From assembly GCF_000151315.2 (NCBI RefSeq), contig NW_011887295.1, positions 1 through 64,000 of the forward strand: DNA of 64,000 nt. The letters run 5' to 3'. The position numbers and the translations under genes are program-made. Shown here in pieces: positions 22,973 through 33,730 of the stretch (position 1 is the first letter of the stretch; each line of letters opens with the position of its first letter). The notes under the pieces are model-generated. The model ran no database searches and was not told the origin of the DNA. It saw only the letters and a list, made by a program, of their open reading frames with translations. This DNA is from Capsaspora owczarzaki ATCC 30864. Lineage: Eukaryota > Opisthokonta > Filasterea.

Positions 22973-24244
22973 CCTCTGCCTCCACCTCCACCCGGAATGT
23001 CTGCTTACCCACCGCCGCCACACGCCATGCAAGCCCCGCCCCAACCAATGCAAATGGCGTACGCTTCCAATTATTCGGGACATCCCTACTATATGCCCTC
23101 CCCTTACCCAGACCAGTCAATGCCATACAACTACTCCTATGGCATGTATCCGCCCCCTCCTCACTATTATCCTAGTCAGTACGGGCCACGCTCCATGCCA
23201 CCTCCTCCTCCTCTTCATCACCAGCAGCATCCTTATCCCTATCAGCAACCAATAATGCAGCACCCTGTCAGTCAGCCTGTCCCGCCTGTCCACCACACTC
23301 ATGCAGAGTACAAGCCGACGCACGCGTCCGCGAACTCTGTCGCCGCCGCCGCCACCGCGGCGCCCACTGTGGTACCTGCTGCGCCGACGTCCGATGGCGC
23401 TCACAAGACGAAGCCATTGCCCACCGATCCTCCTCACACGAACAAACCTGGTTCTTCCAACGAGAGCGAACGGGTTATCGAGAAACCGGCCTCGTCCGAA
23501 TCAACTCAGCCCCGAGACAATGTCCAACACCCGCCGCCGCAGTCGGGAGGACAGCAGCAGCCGTCGCAAGCACATCACCAGAACGGGAGCGAGGCCCCCG
23601 TCACACCAAACACGCTTCCGCACGCCTCCACCTTCCTCGACTCCCCTCGTGGAGCTGGTAAATCTCCTCGCGAGGACGGTCCCAACCCAGACCCTTCCAA
23701 TGGCGCCAAGATGGAACAGCTTGCAGATCCGACACAGCCAGTGCAGCTTGGCGATCCAATGTACTCTCACTTTTCGGTCAAGCAAGCCAAGGCCGAGCCG
23801 AAAAGCTCGTCCGAGTTTCACTTTACCTGGTCAAAGGACGGCCAGCACACTGTGCTCACCCGAGGCCGGTCGAAACAACGCCCCAATCTTTCCCGCGAGG
23901 TGGTTGAGGTGTTGAAGAATTGGCTGTTTGCGCATTCTTCGGTAAGGGTTGTGCGCTCCGCTTGTTTTGGAAACAACGGAAACAAAATGCTCACGCTTTG
24001 GGGGGGTTGGGTGTGGCATGCTGTGAATTGCAACAGCGCCCTTATCCCTCTGATGTTGAAAAGACAGCCATGATGGCCGAAACTGGCATTTCGCTGTTAC
24101 AGCTCAACAACTGGTAAGCGAACGTTGAAATGGGTGATTCAATTCAGCGGCTCCTGCTTGTTCGCTATCTCACTGCTTTTTTTCATGTGTTTGAACTCTA
24201 GGTTTATCAATGCTCGACGCCGGCTGTTGCAAAAGCCTGATTGA
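22601..24244 (+). CDS. TALE homeobox transcription factor, MEIS/PKNOX/TGIF-like
   Basis: Three exons, 22601-23941, 24037-24113 and 24202-24244, give 486 residues. The homeodomain occupies the very C-terminus: RGRSKQRPNLSREVVEVLKN (arm and helix 1), the TALE three-residue extension in SSRPYPSDVEK, helix 2, then LNNWFINARRRLLQ with Ile at position 50 as in the MEIS/TGIF classes rather than Gly as in PBC. The protein stops four residues later. The rest is disordered Pro/Tyr/Asn/Gln-rich sequence preceded by a short helical N-terminus (VYTQQLREIGNALVQVDKTL). No MEIS or PBC co-domain is recognised. Two introns interrupt the homeodomain, one before RPYP and one inside the Trp-48 codon of helix 3. 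The ATG at 22601 is preferred over upstream in-frame starts because the upstream sequence is basic and repetitive. It is a nuclear DNA-binding regulator; target unknown. Confidence 0.88.
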
Positions 24245-24583
24245 TTTGCTCCAATGGCTTTTTTTAGTACTCAAGCTTCCCGTAACGCCGATTACTTGTC
24301 TGGTTTACGATCTGCTACCACCATAACTTCCCTATTCGTTCTTGTTTTTGTTGATGTCGTCCTTGTTCTAGTCGTATTCTGTTGTTGTTGTTGTGCCCCT
24401 GCTTCCTCGCTCCACGATCTCCAATATTTTGTTTCGATAATCTTCTCATTTGTCGATCAATTGAGCCAATTCACTTCGTTCGATTTGCTTGATTCCACTT
24501 TCGAGTCGGCTTTTTTGTTTCCCCCCCCCCCTTTCAGTTCACATTTTGTTCTCTATTTTTGGGGGTATTCTTTTTTTCTGAGA
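24245..24583. other. Intergenic, homeobox / SNAP-25-like
   Basis: About 340 T-rich bases separating two same-strand genes. It must contain the homeobox 3' UTR and the SNARE gene promoter. No gene seen. Confidence 0.4.
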
Positions 24584-24928
24584 ATGGCCAAAAAGACTAC
24601 CGCATTACCGGCTGAGCCCAAGGAGCAGAACAGCCAGGTCGTCCAGGACATGCTCCGCGAGGCTGACGAGGTGAGTCACAGTACTTTGAGCTTGGTGTTA
24701 TTACAAGGTCGAGGAGAGGAGGAGAGGAGGAGAGGAGCAGGACGAGGAGACGAGACTTGCCGCTCCTTTCTCGATGGCTGCTGACCCCTGACCCCTGACC
24801 CCCCTGACGCTGCAGATCACGAACGAGAGTCTCGAGGCGTCCCGTCGCATCAAGCAGCTCGCGATGGAGAGCGCGGAAGTCGGCGGTCGCACCGTCGAAA
24901 CGCTCCAAGAACAAGGACGTGAGTTCAC

Positions 24929-24959
<31 letters not shown>

Positions 24960-26247
24960 CTTGTTTGAACAAAAATCAAAAAGCACAGCTCTGCGAACGA
25001 GAACGATGAACGACGACCCAGAACGAGAACGAGAACGAGGACGAGCACGAGACAACCGAGGACGAGCACGAGACAAGCAGAGCAGAACAAAAGCAGAGAA
25101 TTGGGTTGGAGAGGTTGGGGGGGGTGAGGTTGAAGAGGAGAGAGAACGAGAGATGGAGCGGTTTTACCGTAATGTTATGGAACCCCTCCATTCTCACTCA
25201 CTCATTCACTCGATGAGATGGGGTGGGGTGGGGGTGGCGTGGCGTGGAACGGGGCAAACTTGGCAAGATTAACAGAACACTGGCCGGGGTGAGGGGGGAG
25301 GGGGGTTCGCGGAAGACGACTGCTCAATATGCGGCCTCACAACTCTCTATGCCTGCATCAACAGGACAACTCAACCGCATCGACCGAAACTTGGACAACG
25401 TCAACGAGGACTTGCGTGGCGCCGAAAAGACGGTGAGTTCCCGAGACGGGGGCAGCAGAATCCGGGCTATTTGCTGTCAATGTTCGTGTTCCACTCTCAC
25501 TTTGGTTTCGCTGGGCGTCGTTCACCCCATGCCTCTGGTAACTCGAGCAGCTGACCAAGATGGAGAAGGTCTGCGGTCTGTGCCGATGCCCTTGTGGAAA
25601 GGTAGGTGGCAAAGTCTGCAAAAAAAAAAGTCTGCAAAACTTCATTTCGCGCTTCACCGTTCCGTTCACCCAACTCGTGCATCCATGTTGCTTGCCCGAC
25701 ATACAGGCCAAGAAATTCGAATCAACAGAAATGTACGAGCGCGACACGTTCGATCCCGACCACAGCAAAGACCCGAACAAGAAGGGCAAGAACAAGGGCA
25801 AGGGGAAAGAGGCGGCTGCTGCTGCTGGTGGCGCAACCGCTGTCGTTGACAAGTAAGTCGAGTTGGATGTGTGTGTGTAGAGGTGTACACGAGTTTGCGC
25901 GTGATCATGAATGAATGCGTCTCTCTTTTGCCTCAGTACTCACCTGATCTCACCCCTTCGTCTTCTTCAGACAACCCACATCCCTCAGCAACGGCCGGGA
26001 GGACGATGGCATGTTCATCAAGCAGGTCACGCACGACCATCGCGAGGCCGAGATCAACGAGAACATTGGCGCGGTTGCCGACATTTTGGGCGACTTGCGC
26101 CACCAAGCGATGGTAATGGGCACGGAACTCGACAAGCACAACGAGGTCCTCGACCGTATTGAAAAGAAGACAGACAGCAACACTGCTCGTGTGGACGAGG
26201 CCAACATTCGCGCAACCAAGCTGCTCGGCGGCAAGGCCAAGGCATGA
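24584..26247 (+). CDS. SNAP-25-type Qbc SNARE
   Basis: Six exons: 24584-24670, 24816-24918, 25365-25432, 25551-25601, 25707-25852 and 25971-26247, giving 243 residues. SNAP-25 proteins supply the Qb and Qc helices of SNARE bundles that fuse vesicles with the plasma membrane. First SNARE helix: ESLEASRRIKQLAMESAEVG then EQGRQLNRIDRNLDNVNEDL, with the zero-layer Gln kept. Linker: CGLCRCPCGK, the palmitoylation cluster matching animal SNAP-25. Second helix: NENIGAVADILGDLRHQAM then DSNTARVDEANIRATKLL. The Qc zero-layer Gln (animal IDTQN) is replaced by His (LDKHN), an unusual change. The linker has a Lys/Gly/Ala-rich insert. Intron 2 holds an A(31) tract and GA-rich sequence. The N-terminus MAKKTTALPAEPK is short and polar. 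Confidence 0.92.
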
Positions 26248-26511
26248 TGACAAAAAGGGTGGTGTTTTTCAATGTTTGAGATGATGGTTTTGTTTTTAAA
26301 GTTGTATTGTTCGTTGTCTGCGTTATCGTGGAATGAGGTTGCTGTTGTTTGTTGTTTGCCTTCCATGAGTTGTTGGCGATCGTTCAATGAACAACACTTT
26401 GCTCTGCCTTTTTTTATTACTGTCCTGTATACCGTGAGCCATTATTTTTGTCGCAATGTGCTCATTCAGTCCTATTTGTTTCATTCCCCCATTCTCATAT
26501 TCCCAGCCTCC

Positions 26512-26674
26512 ATGACTGACGCAGTGAGCTCGTTTGACTTTGTGCACCACCCCGGCTGGCAAGAGTACTTTAGCCGTCTCGAAGGCTTTTCCGCGCACGG
26601 TCCGACGCCGTCGCAGCTGCTCAAGCTCCAGCGCAAGTGGTACAAGCAGCACATTGTAACTGAGCCATCTCTCG

Positions 26675-26715
<41 letters not shown>

Positions 26716-28539
26716 GGCGCCAGTTTGGCTGTCTCCGCATGCGCATTGGTCTCCACTCAACCGTCCACCTTCAAACTTCAACCTCCTCAAACTCACAACT
26801 CGCACTTTTTATGCCAACATTGTGAATGGTGCTGCTCCATGACGAACGGCGCTCTGGACTGACAGGACCCGTCATACGAGGCACCCGCTGCTGCTGCTGC
26901 TGCTCCGACCACTACCACTGATGCCCCATCGTCATCATCATCACCATCACCATCATCATCATCATCCAAGGCGCATCATCCAAGGCGCAGGCGGACGCGT
27001 CCGATCCGATCATCGAAGAGCCAGGCGAGGCCTCTTCCACGTCAGCGCACGCGTCCCGCCCAGCAGCAGCCCCGCGCGCTGACTCGACCAACAACGGTGG
27101 ATCGTCATCAGCTGGATCCGCATCGAGTGGATCGTCCACTGCTGCCCCTGCTGCTCGGCGGTCGCTGGTTCAGTTTGCCATTGCAAACAAGGTAACAAAA
27201 AGTGCTCAGTTCTCAGTTCTGTCTGAGCATGTGCGACTCGTGCGATATCGCTTTGCGTTCAAAGCACATGCATGCGCAAATCCACTATTGGAACTATGGA
27301 AGACGACGTTGGGTGCGCGTGCTGCAGTTCGGTGGGGAAGACACTTGCGCGTTCATATTCTCACCGCGCGCCTCGCGACCGTTTGCTGCTTTTTTTCTGA
27401 TCCGCGCTCTGCTCATGCAACGACACACAGCTCCAGCTGATTGCGTGGATTGCCAACTTGCTCTGCCTGATCAACGTGCTCGCATTCATTGTGCCGATCG
27501 GCATGGACCCTTCGCCGATCAGCTACTACAAGGTTTTCCGTCGTGGAGCTGTCGCGTACATCGTGATGCTGTACCAGAGACATGGCGTATGTGATGTTGC
27601 TTGTCATTGACATTGAGATGCGTGGGTGTCATCCTGTTGTTGAGCCGCGATTTGGGGCGTCACTTTTCTTACTTACTGCTGCCTCCGTCTTTCAAACACC
27701 CCCCCCCCTTCAACAACCCTCTCACATAGCTCGTTTTCAGCCGCAACTACCTCAACTCCATCATTCCTGATGAGAACTTTGCGTACATTATGTACTGCGT
27801 CGTTTTCTCCTTTGCCGATGTCCACGCTGCCGCCGTTCTTCCCATGGCCATCTTCGCCCTCTACGGATTTGCCACCTTTACGCCAAACGTGGCCAGTGCC
27901 ATTCTTCCGCAGAACTTGCGGTAAGGGACTGTTTTTGTTGATTGGTGGAGGACTGGCTTCCGTTCCTTCTGTCGATGGTCTTTGTTCCTGCTTTCATTGC
28001 CTCACAATGTCTGGCTCTTGCCCGTATGGATGCAGATCGACGATTGTTCCCCGTATCCGTGGACTGGTCGCTCGTTTGACCGCTGTCGGCGATCAAGCAA
28101 AGATTGCTGCCGCTCGCCTCGAACTGATTCTTGTGCCGATTCTCTTCATCGGGCTGTTCAGGTACGCTTTTTGAATTGTTTTGTGTTGGGCGTTTTATTG
28201 CTGATGGCCGTCTGTCGTTTTCTCGCCTCAAGCACACGCGCCAATGAAGTGCGCTCTGAATTGTTCCTCTCACTTTATCGCCTTTTCGCTCTGATCTCTT
28301 GTTTTTGTCTTGCTTCCATCATATTTCCTATTGGCAGCGGCGAATTCCTGCCCCTCATCAGCTACGCCAACTTTTTGAACCTGCGCTATGTCCAATCGGC
28401 GCACACACGGCGGTTGCTGTCGGATCTGAAAATCCTGGGCTTCCAGCTCACTGGCCATCCCCGATGCCCTCCCATTATCGGAGCCGCGTTCGTCAAGCTT
28501 GTTGGTCTTCTGGAGCGCATGGATCCCAATCGCCGTTAA
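26512..28539 (+). CDS. TMEM33: TMEM33 / Pom33-family ER membrane protein
   Basis: Six exons: 26512-26655, 26866-27191, 27431-27586, 27730-27920, 28036-28161 and 28338-28539. They give 376 residues if one copy of a 14-base tandem duplication is ignored. TMEM33/Pom33/Tts1 proteins shape tubular ER and nuclear-pore membranes. Hydrophobic segments: LQLIAWIANLLCLINVLAFI, the FAYIMYCVVFSFADVHAAAV region, and LELILVPILFIGLF ending at SGEFLPLISYANFLNLRY, which matches the family's conserved membrane-end motif (fixed FxxYxxFLxxRY pattern). The N-terminus before the first membrane helix is long and Ala/Ser/Pro-rich, unlike the short animal N-terminus. In exon 2 a perfect 14 nt tandem repeat (26961-26974 and 26975-26988) shifts the frame; with one copy removed, all six exons join in frame. 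Intron 1 carries a GT microsatellite (26679-26714). Confidence 0.75.
26961..26988 (+). repeat. Frame-shifting 14 bp tandem duplication in the TMEM33-like exon
   Basis: ATCATCCAAGGCGC occurs twice head to tail without mismatch, next to a TCA repeat. Fourteen is not a multiple of three. The reading frame needed for ARRSLVQFAIANK and the next exon is reached only with a single copy. Confidence 0.9.
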
Positions 28540-28758
28540 GGATCCGTTGCATTTGTTTTGTGGATTTGTTTTGCGGCTCTGAGATTTACTGTACTTTTGT
28601 ACCATTACAAGCCATGGCTGTCGCGCTCTACTCTTCGCCTTCGTCCCTCTTTGCGTTCGTTGTGTGCTTCTGCTGCACGTTTGGTCTCCGGTATCCATCT
28701 TGTTCCTGCTTATGCTGGATTGGATGAGGTGCAGTCTTCCCATTTTCTTTTGCGGCCA

Positions 28759-30832
28759 ATGAGCCAGCCAGCGACTCGGCTCGAGCGTCCCACGCCCGAC
28801 GACTCTGAGCAAGTCAGCATCAGCGATCGCTACGCCTACACACCGCGGTCTGCAGCACCCGATGCAGAGCGGCTGCTGACCTCCGATGATGACGACGAGG
28901 AGGATGATTTGGAGGCGATCGAGCTGGGACTGACGGGCAACCGCGCCGCGTCCACCGCAATGTCTGCGTCAGCTAGTAGTGATCGCAACAGCACGGCAGC
29001 AGCGCAGGGACTGCAATCCAGCGGCAGTCGCGGCGTGGGCGCAGCACCATCGCGCGGACGGGTTTCACGCGCAAGTGCTTCTTTGCTTTGTCGCTCAGCT
29101 GTTTGATGCTGAACACAATGCTCAGCGCCGATCGCTCGCTCATGCAATATTCCTGCTCAACTATGGCGTGCATGATTGTTTGTAGAGCGCCGTGTCGGGC
29201 GCGTGCTTGCAAAGCCGGATTTGCCAAATTCTGCTCGGATTGACCGTTGCTGCAATCGTGCTTGGCATTGGCATTGCAATTGGCAGAGTCATCGAAGCGC
29301 ACTCGACAACAACAACTCAAGGCGGGAATCACAACACGCAACCCGATCCGAATGCGTTCCGAGGTGTGCTGCTGATCTCCATCGATGGATTCCGCGCAGA
29401 GTATCTCGACCGAGGTCTCACGCCAACCATGAAGCGCCTTGGTGAGCGTTTTATTGTTGTACTCATGGTTTCATAACAACTGTGTCAATTCTGCACTGAC
29501 AACTTGTTGCATTTCCAACACAGCCTCGCAGGGCGTTCGAGCTCAGGGAACAGTCACCTGCTTCCCGTCAAAGACCTTCCCGAATCACATTTCGCTCGTG
29601 ACGGGGCTGCTCCCAGACGTGCATGGCATTGTGGACAACACATTCTACGATCCTGTGCTCAACCAAAACTTCCGCTACAGTGATCCAGCGGTGAACCGAG
29701 AACCGCGTTGGTGGCTCGCTGAGCCAGTAAGATTTCATTTTTAGGGGGGGCATGTTTTCGGCTCACCGCTCCGTCGCTCACATTTTTTTTGTGCTGTGAT
29801 TCAGTTATGGATTACCGCAGAGCGCCAGGGCGTCACGTCCGGAACCTGGTACTGGCCTGGGTCGGAAGTCTTCTATGACGGGAATCGACGCGCGACCTAT
29901 CTCACGCCATTCGCGAACGGCTTGAGTAACGCCGCGCGGATTGACGGAATTCTCGGGTGGCTCGATCTTCCGGCCATTCGGCGTCCGTCGTTTGTAGCAC
30001 TGTATCTATCCAGTGTCGACAGTGCCGGGCATTCTTTCGGGCCGGATTCTGGTCAGGTAGCGAGATTTGAAATTTTTTTATTGCAAAATGTTGTTGGGAT
30101 GGATGGTGACAGAGAGGCCCCTCACTTTCTTTGATTGCTCTGTTAGGTCAACAACGCACTCGTGGATGTCGATAGTGCAATCGATCGTCTTCTTGATGGC
30201 CTGGCGTCGCGAAATCTCGATCAGTTGGTGGACGTTGTGCTGGTTTCAGACCATGGCATGACTGCCACCTCTGCGTCCCGCGTCATCTTGCTCGATTCGT
30301 TTATCGATCTGACGCTTGTGCGAGTGATTTCGACTGGTTCGCACAGCGGTCTGATTGTGCAAGATGGTAACGAAATGAAGCTGGATTTTCTTGCACAAGC
30401 CGGAATATGGTTGTTCGCTGACTTTTTTGTCTGCTTGAATTTTTGGCAGAAGCACTCGTCCCCGAAATCGTTGCCAATCTGACCCATGTGCATCCGTACC
30501 TGCACGCCTATGCCCGAAAAGACATTCCTGCGCGATTCCAGTACGGAAACTCGCCTCGCGTCCCGTCCGTGTTTGTCATGGTGGACATCGGGTGGACTGT
30601 GACGACGCAAGCCATCCAAGGCGTCATCCCAGGCAACCATGGCTTTGACAACCAAGAGCCAGACATGCACGGGTTGTTCATTGCCTCCGGCCCGTCGTTC
30701 CGAGCACGCGCGGGAACGGTCGTTGCATCGCCCAGCATTCTCGATGTGTATCCACTAGTTGGTCGGCTGCTCAACGTGACTGTTTTGCCGCACAACGGGA
30801 CCGACCAGCTGGCTTCTTTGGTGGCCTTTTAG
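28759..30832 (+). CDS. ENPP-like type II membrane nucleotide pyrophosphatase/phosphodiesterase
   Basis: Six exons: 28759-29061 (this 3' end least sure), 29186-29441, 29524-29726, 29805-30056, 30147-30366 and 30450-30832, giving 538 residues. There is an acidic cytoplasmic tail (DDDDEEDDLEAIELG), one membrane anchor (ILLGLTVAAIVLGIGIAIG), then an outside catalytic domain. Alkaline-phosphatase-fold motifs are complete: ISIDGFR (metal Asp), the nucleophile Thr in FPSKTFPNH, SVDSAGHSFGP (Asp and His), VSDHGM (Asp-His) and GNHGFDN (His). ENPP enzymes hydrolyse extracellular nucleotides, lysophospholipids or choline phosphodiesters; the substrate class cannot be chosen here. There are no somatomedin-B or nuclease-like domains, so it resembles the short ENPP4-7 type. 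The exon 1 donor used (CGG|GTTTCA) is weak but is the only one found that keeps frame. Confidence 0.9.
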
Positions 30833-31094
30833 GCGTGTGCTTTGTTCTGATTTCTTTCACAGTCACGACACCGAGTCCCCTAAGCAAAATACAAACTATC
30901 TCAGACGCAAGCTTTCTGAACATCTTGTTATTATTTTGTTCCAGCGCGAGCTGGTTCAGATCTTTCTCGTTGACAATGCAAAAACAGGCAAAATCACTAG
31001 AGTAGACTCTGATGAACTCTGATTCTCTGATTTACTGATCAAGGCAAGGCAGTCGTCCTTTGAGTGATCTCTTATTTTTTTTTCTTTCACAACA

Positions 31095-32711
31095 ATGTCG
31101 CTGTACCCCACGATTGAGTCGCTGACCATGAGCAACATGGCTCAGGTAAATCACGCCAGTCGCAACCACAATGCTAAGCAGGAGAGAGCGACAGCAACAA
31201 AGCAAAGTCAGAGAGTGCAATGGAGACCGCAGAAGAGCGGTTTTGAAAAAAAAAAAGCTCAAAAAGCTCAAAAGCTCACAACGGCCAGCCACGCGGGGGA
31301 AAAGGGTCTCGCTCGCTCTCAAGTGAAGCGTGCACTCGCTGCTTCCAATGCAGTTGCGCATTGCAGCACAGCGCCATGGCAGTGAGCGGCGAAGGTGAAC
31401 ACAGGAAAGCGTGTTCGCGCGGTGTTGACGTCACGTCCGCGGCTTGCTCTTGCCCCTTTCGTTCTGTGCGGCACCTCCCTCATTCTGCTTCATCTTGCTT
31501 CGGTCTTGCTACTATGTGCATTTGCTGCTTGTTGGGGGGAGTCGGGGTTAGTGGACGCTGAGCAGCAGCGAGCGAGACAGTTTATTCATTTCAAAGGATT
31601 GATTCAATGCTTGTTTCCATTGCTTTTCCATTGCTTTTTTCCCGGTTTTTTTTTTTTCCTTCCTTCCCTTCCTTCTTTCCTTTCACTCACTTTCCCCGTC
31701 TTGTTTCCCCATTGTTTGTTGCTCTTGCAGGCCCAGGCTGGCTTTGTCCAGAACGTCCAGGGCGCCATCACTGCCGCCAGCCACGGTCAGGTAAAAGCCA
31801 CAAAACCGACTAATCCAGCAACAGCCAAAAACACATCCTTTCTCAGATTTTGTTGTTGTTGTTGTCTCAGACTTATTTCTCCGAAATGCAATGCTAACAT
31901 TCTCTTTTTTGTGTTCTTTGAACAGCCTTCGCAAGCCATCCTCCCGGCGGGATCGCTCTACGCCGGCCTGTACTCGGACATTGGCCTCGACGACTACATG
32001 GGCATCTCGCTCGCCCTTGCCGAGCAGCAGAACAGCATGCAGCTCGCGCAGAACCAGCCCAAGCAGCTCGCCGAGAAAAACCCCAACAACGCGGTCGCAC
32101 TCACCCAGGCGCAGGCTGGCTTCAAGCGCGCCGAGGTCAAGAACGGCGTCCGCCAGGTGTCGATCTGCAAGGACGCTGCCGGCAAGATTGGCATCACCGT
32201 CCAGGCCATCAACAAGGGCGTCTTTGTCTCGTGCGTCTGGAAGAACTCGTCCGCCGCGCTCGCCGGCATCCGCGTCGGCGACCAAATCATCCAGATTGAC
32301 AGCGAGACGGTTGCCGGATACTCGAACGACAAGATTCTCAAGATTTTCAAGAACGCCAACCCTGCGCGCATTGACATTGTCCTCCGCGACCGTCCCTTCG
32401 AGCGCACCATCACGCTCACCAAGAACTCGACCGACCACCTCGGCTTTGTCTTCAAGAAGGGAAAGATTACCCAGATTGCTGCCGAGACCTCTGCTGCCCG
32501 CAACGGTCTCCTCACCGAGCACCACTTCCTCGAGGTCAACGGCGTCAACGTCATTGGCCTGGACGACGAGGCCATTGGTCGCGAGATTCATGCCGCTGGC
32601 GACATTGTCACGCTGACCGTCATGCCCTCGGTCATTTTCGAAACCATGATGAAGAACCTGTCCACCTCCACCATCCGCAAGTTTATGGACCACAGCGTGC
32701 CCGACCTTTAA
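31095..32711 (+). CDS. SDCBP: Syntenin (tandem PDZ adaptor)
   Basis: Three exons, 31095-31145, 31731-31790 and 31926-32711, predict 298 residues, the same length as human syntenin-1. The N-terminus MSLYPTIESLTMSNMAQAQ parallels the animal start MSLYPSLEDLKVDK. LYAGLYSDIGLDDYMGISL corresponds to the animal LYP-motif region used for ALIX binding. PDZ1: KIGITVQAINKGVFVSCV and GIRVGDQIIQIDSETVAGYS. Linker: RDRPFERTITLTKNSTDHLG, nearly identical to animals. PDZ2: VFKKGKITQI, SAARNGLLTEHHFLEVNGVN. Tail: MDHSVPDL (animal MDHTIPEV). Syntenin couples syndecans and other receptors to PI(4,5)P2, endosomes and exosome biogenesis. Introns cut only the N-terminal segment; exon 3 holds both PDZ domains. Confidence 0.96.
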
Positions 32712-32909
32712 AAAGCAACTCGGGAGTGGGTGAACGAATCGTGTGTTCTCCTTTCTTGTTGTGCAGTCTGGTTGTTTTCCGTTAAGTTTTGTTGTTTTTT
32801 TGGTTGGTTCGTTTGTTGAAGACCAATACAGTAGCATTTTTTTGCATTGTCGTATACATGTAAATACATTTGTTTGGTCACTCTACATCCATCGCTCGTC
32901 GGGACCAAC

Positions 32910-33520
32910 ATGGCCGTGTCGTTCTGGGCGTTGCTTGAGGCTCTGCTCTTGTTCTTCAATGCTATCGCTGTGCTGAACGAGCAGCGCTTCCTCGCCAAGA
33001 GTGCGTTTTTTTGCTTTGGGTTGTTGTTGTTGATTGTTGCTGTCACTTGTTTCTCCTTCTGTTGGTGGCTGTGGTCGTCCTATGAGGGGCTGCGATTGAC
33101 ACGACGGCGTAAAACTCAAGCCAACCGCTTCCTCATCCTCACTCACTCACTCACTCACTGACCTGCTCATGACTTGCTTTGATCACTCCCTTCCCTCTCT
33201 CTTACTCGCTCTCTCGCGCGCTCTCTAGTTGGCTGGAGCCACCAGCAGCAGCAGTCGGGATACGGCGTCGATTCAACCACCGCCAAAGCGCGCGTCATGC
33301 TCCTCATCCACGACGTCCGGAAATACATGCGAAGTAAAGCGGGCTCAATGCACTCATGCTTGAGGAGAGGACGGAGGCGGGGGGGGGGTGTGTTGTGATT
33401 TTGGTCATCGCTGCAATGCAAACTCACTCAACTTACAAATCCCGACAACTCGCATGGATTGCAGTTCCACTCATCTTGCTCAACGTCTGCGTGATATCAC
33501 TCAAGATTGTGCTTGGATGA
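32910..33520 (+). CDS. IER3IP1: IER3IP1 / Yos1 small ER-Golgi membrane protein
   Basis: Three exons, 32910-33000, 33229-33333 and 33465-33520, give 83 residues (human 82). Two hydrophobic segments flank a short loop: ALLEALLLFFNAIAVLNEQR then FLAKIGW, and after RKYMR the C-terminal IPLILLNVCVISLKIVLG. The pattern matches the family sequence LLQAALLCVNAIAVLHEERF and VPLIIVNSIAI. Yos1/IER3IP1 acts in ER-to-Golgi COPII transport. The ORF is too short per exon to be found by simple length scanning. It starts 199 bases after the syntenin stop on the same strand. Confidence 0.93.
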
Positions 33521-33647
33521 TTTTCGCTATCTGCTTCAGAGCTTGCTGTCGACCAAAAAAAGAAAATCACCAACTGCTTTTTTCGGTTGTTCAAATGCTC
33601 AGTCTCAGGACACCCATGGATTGGGACGCATATGTGGTACAAGCACA

Positions 33648-33648
<1 letters not shown>

Positions 33649-33687
<39 letters not shown>

Positions 33688-33688
33688 G
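33649..33688. repeat. CAGA tetranucleotide repeat
   Basis: About ten CAGA/CAAA units in the convergent 3' space between IER3IP1 (+) and threonine aldolase (-). Confidence 0.85.
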
Positions 33689-33730
33689 TGCCAACGGCAG
33701 CTACAATCCGAAACAATTCACTCAAGCCTC

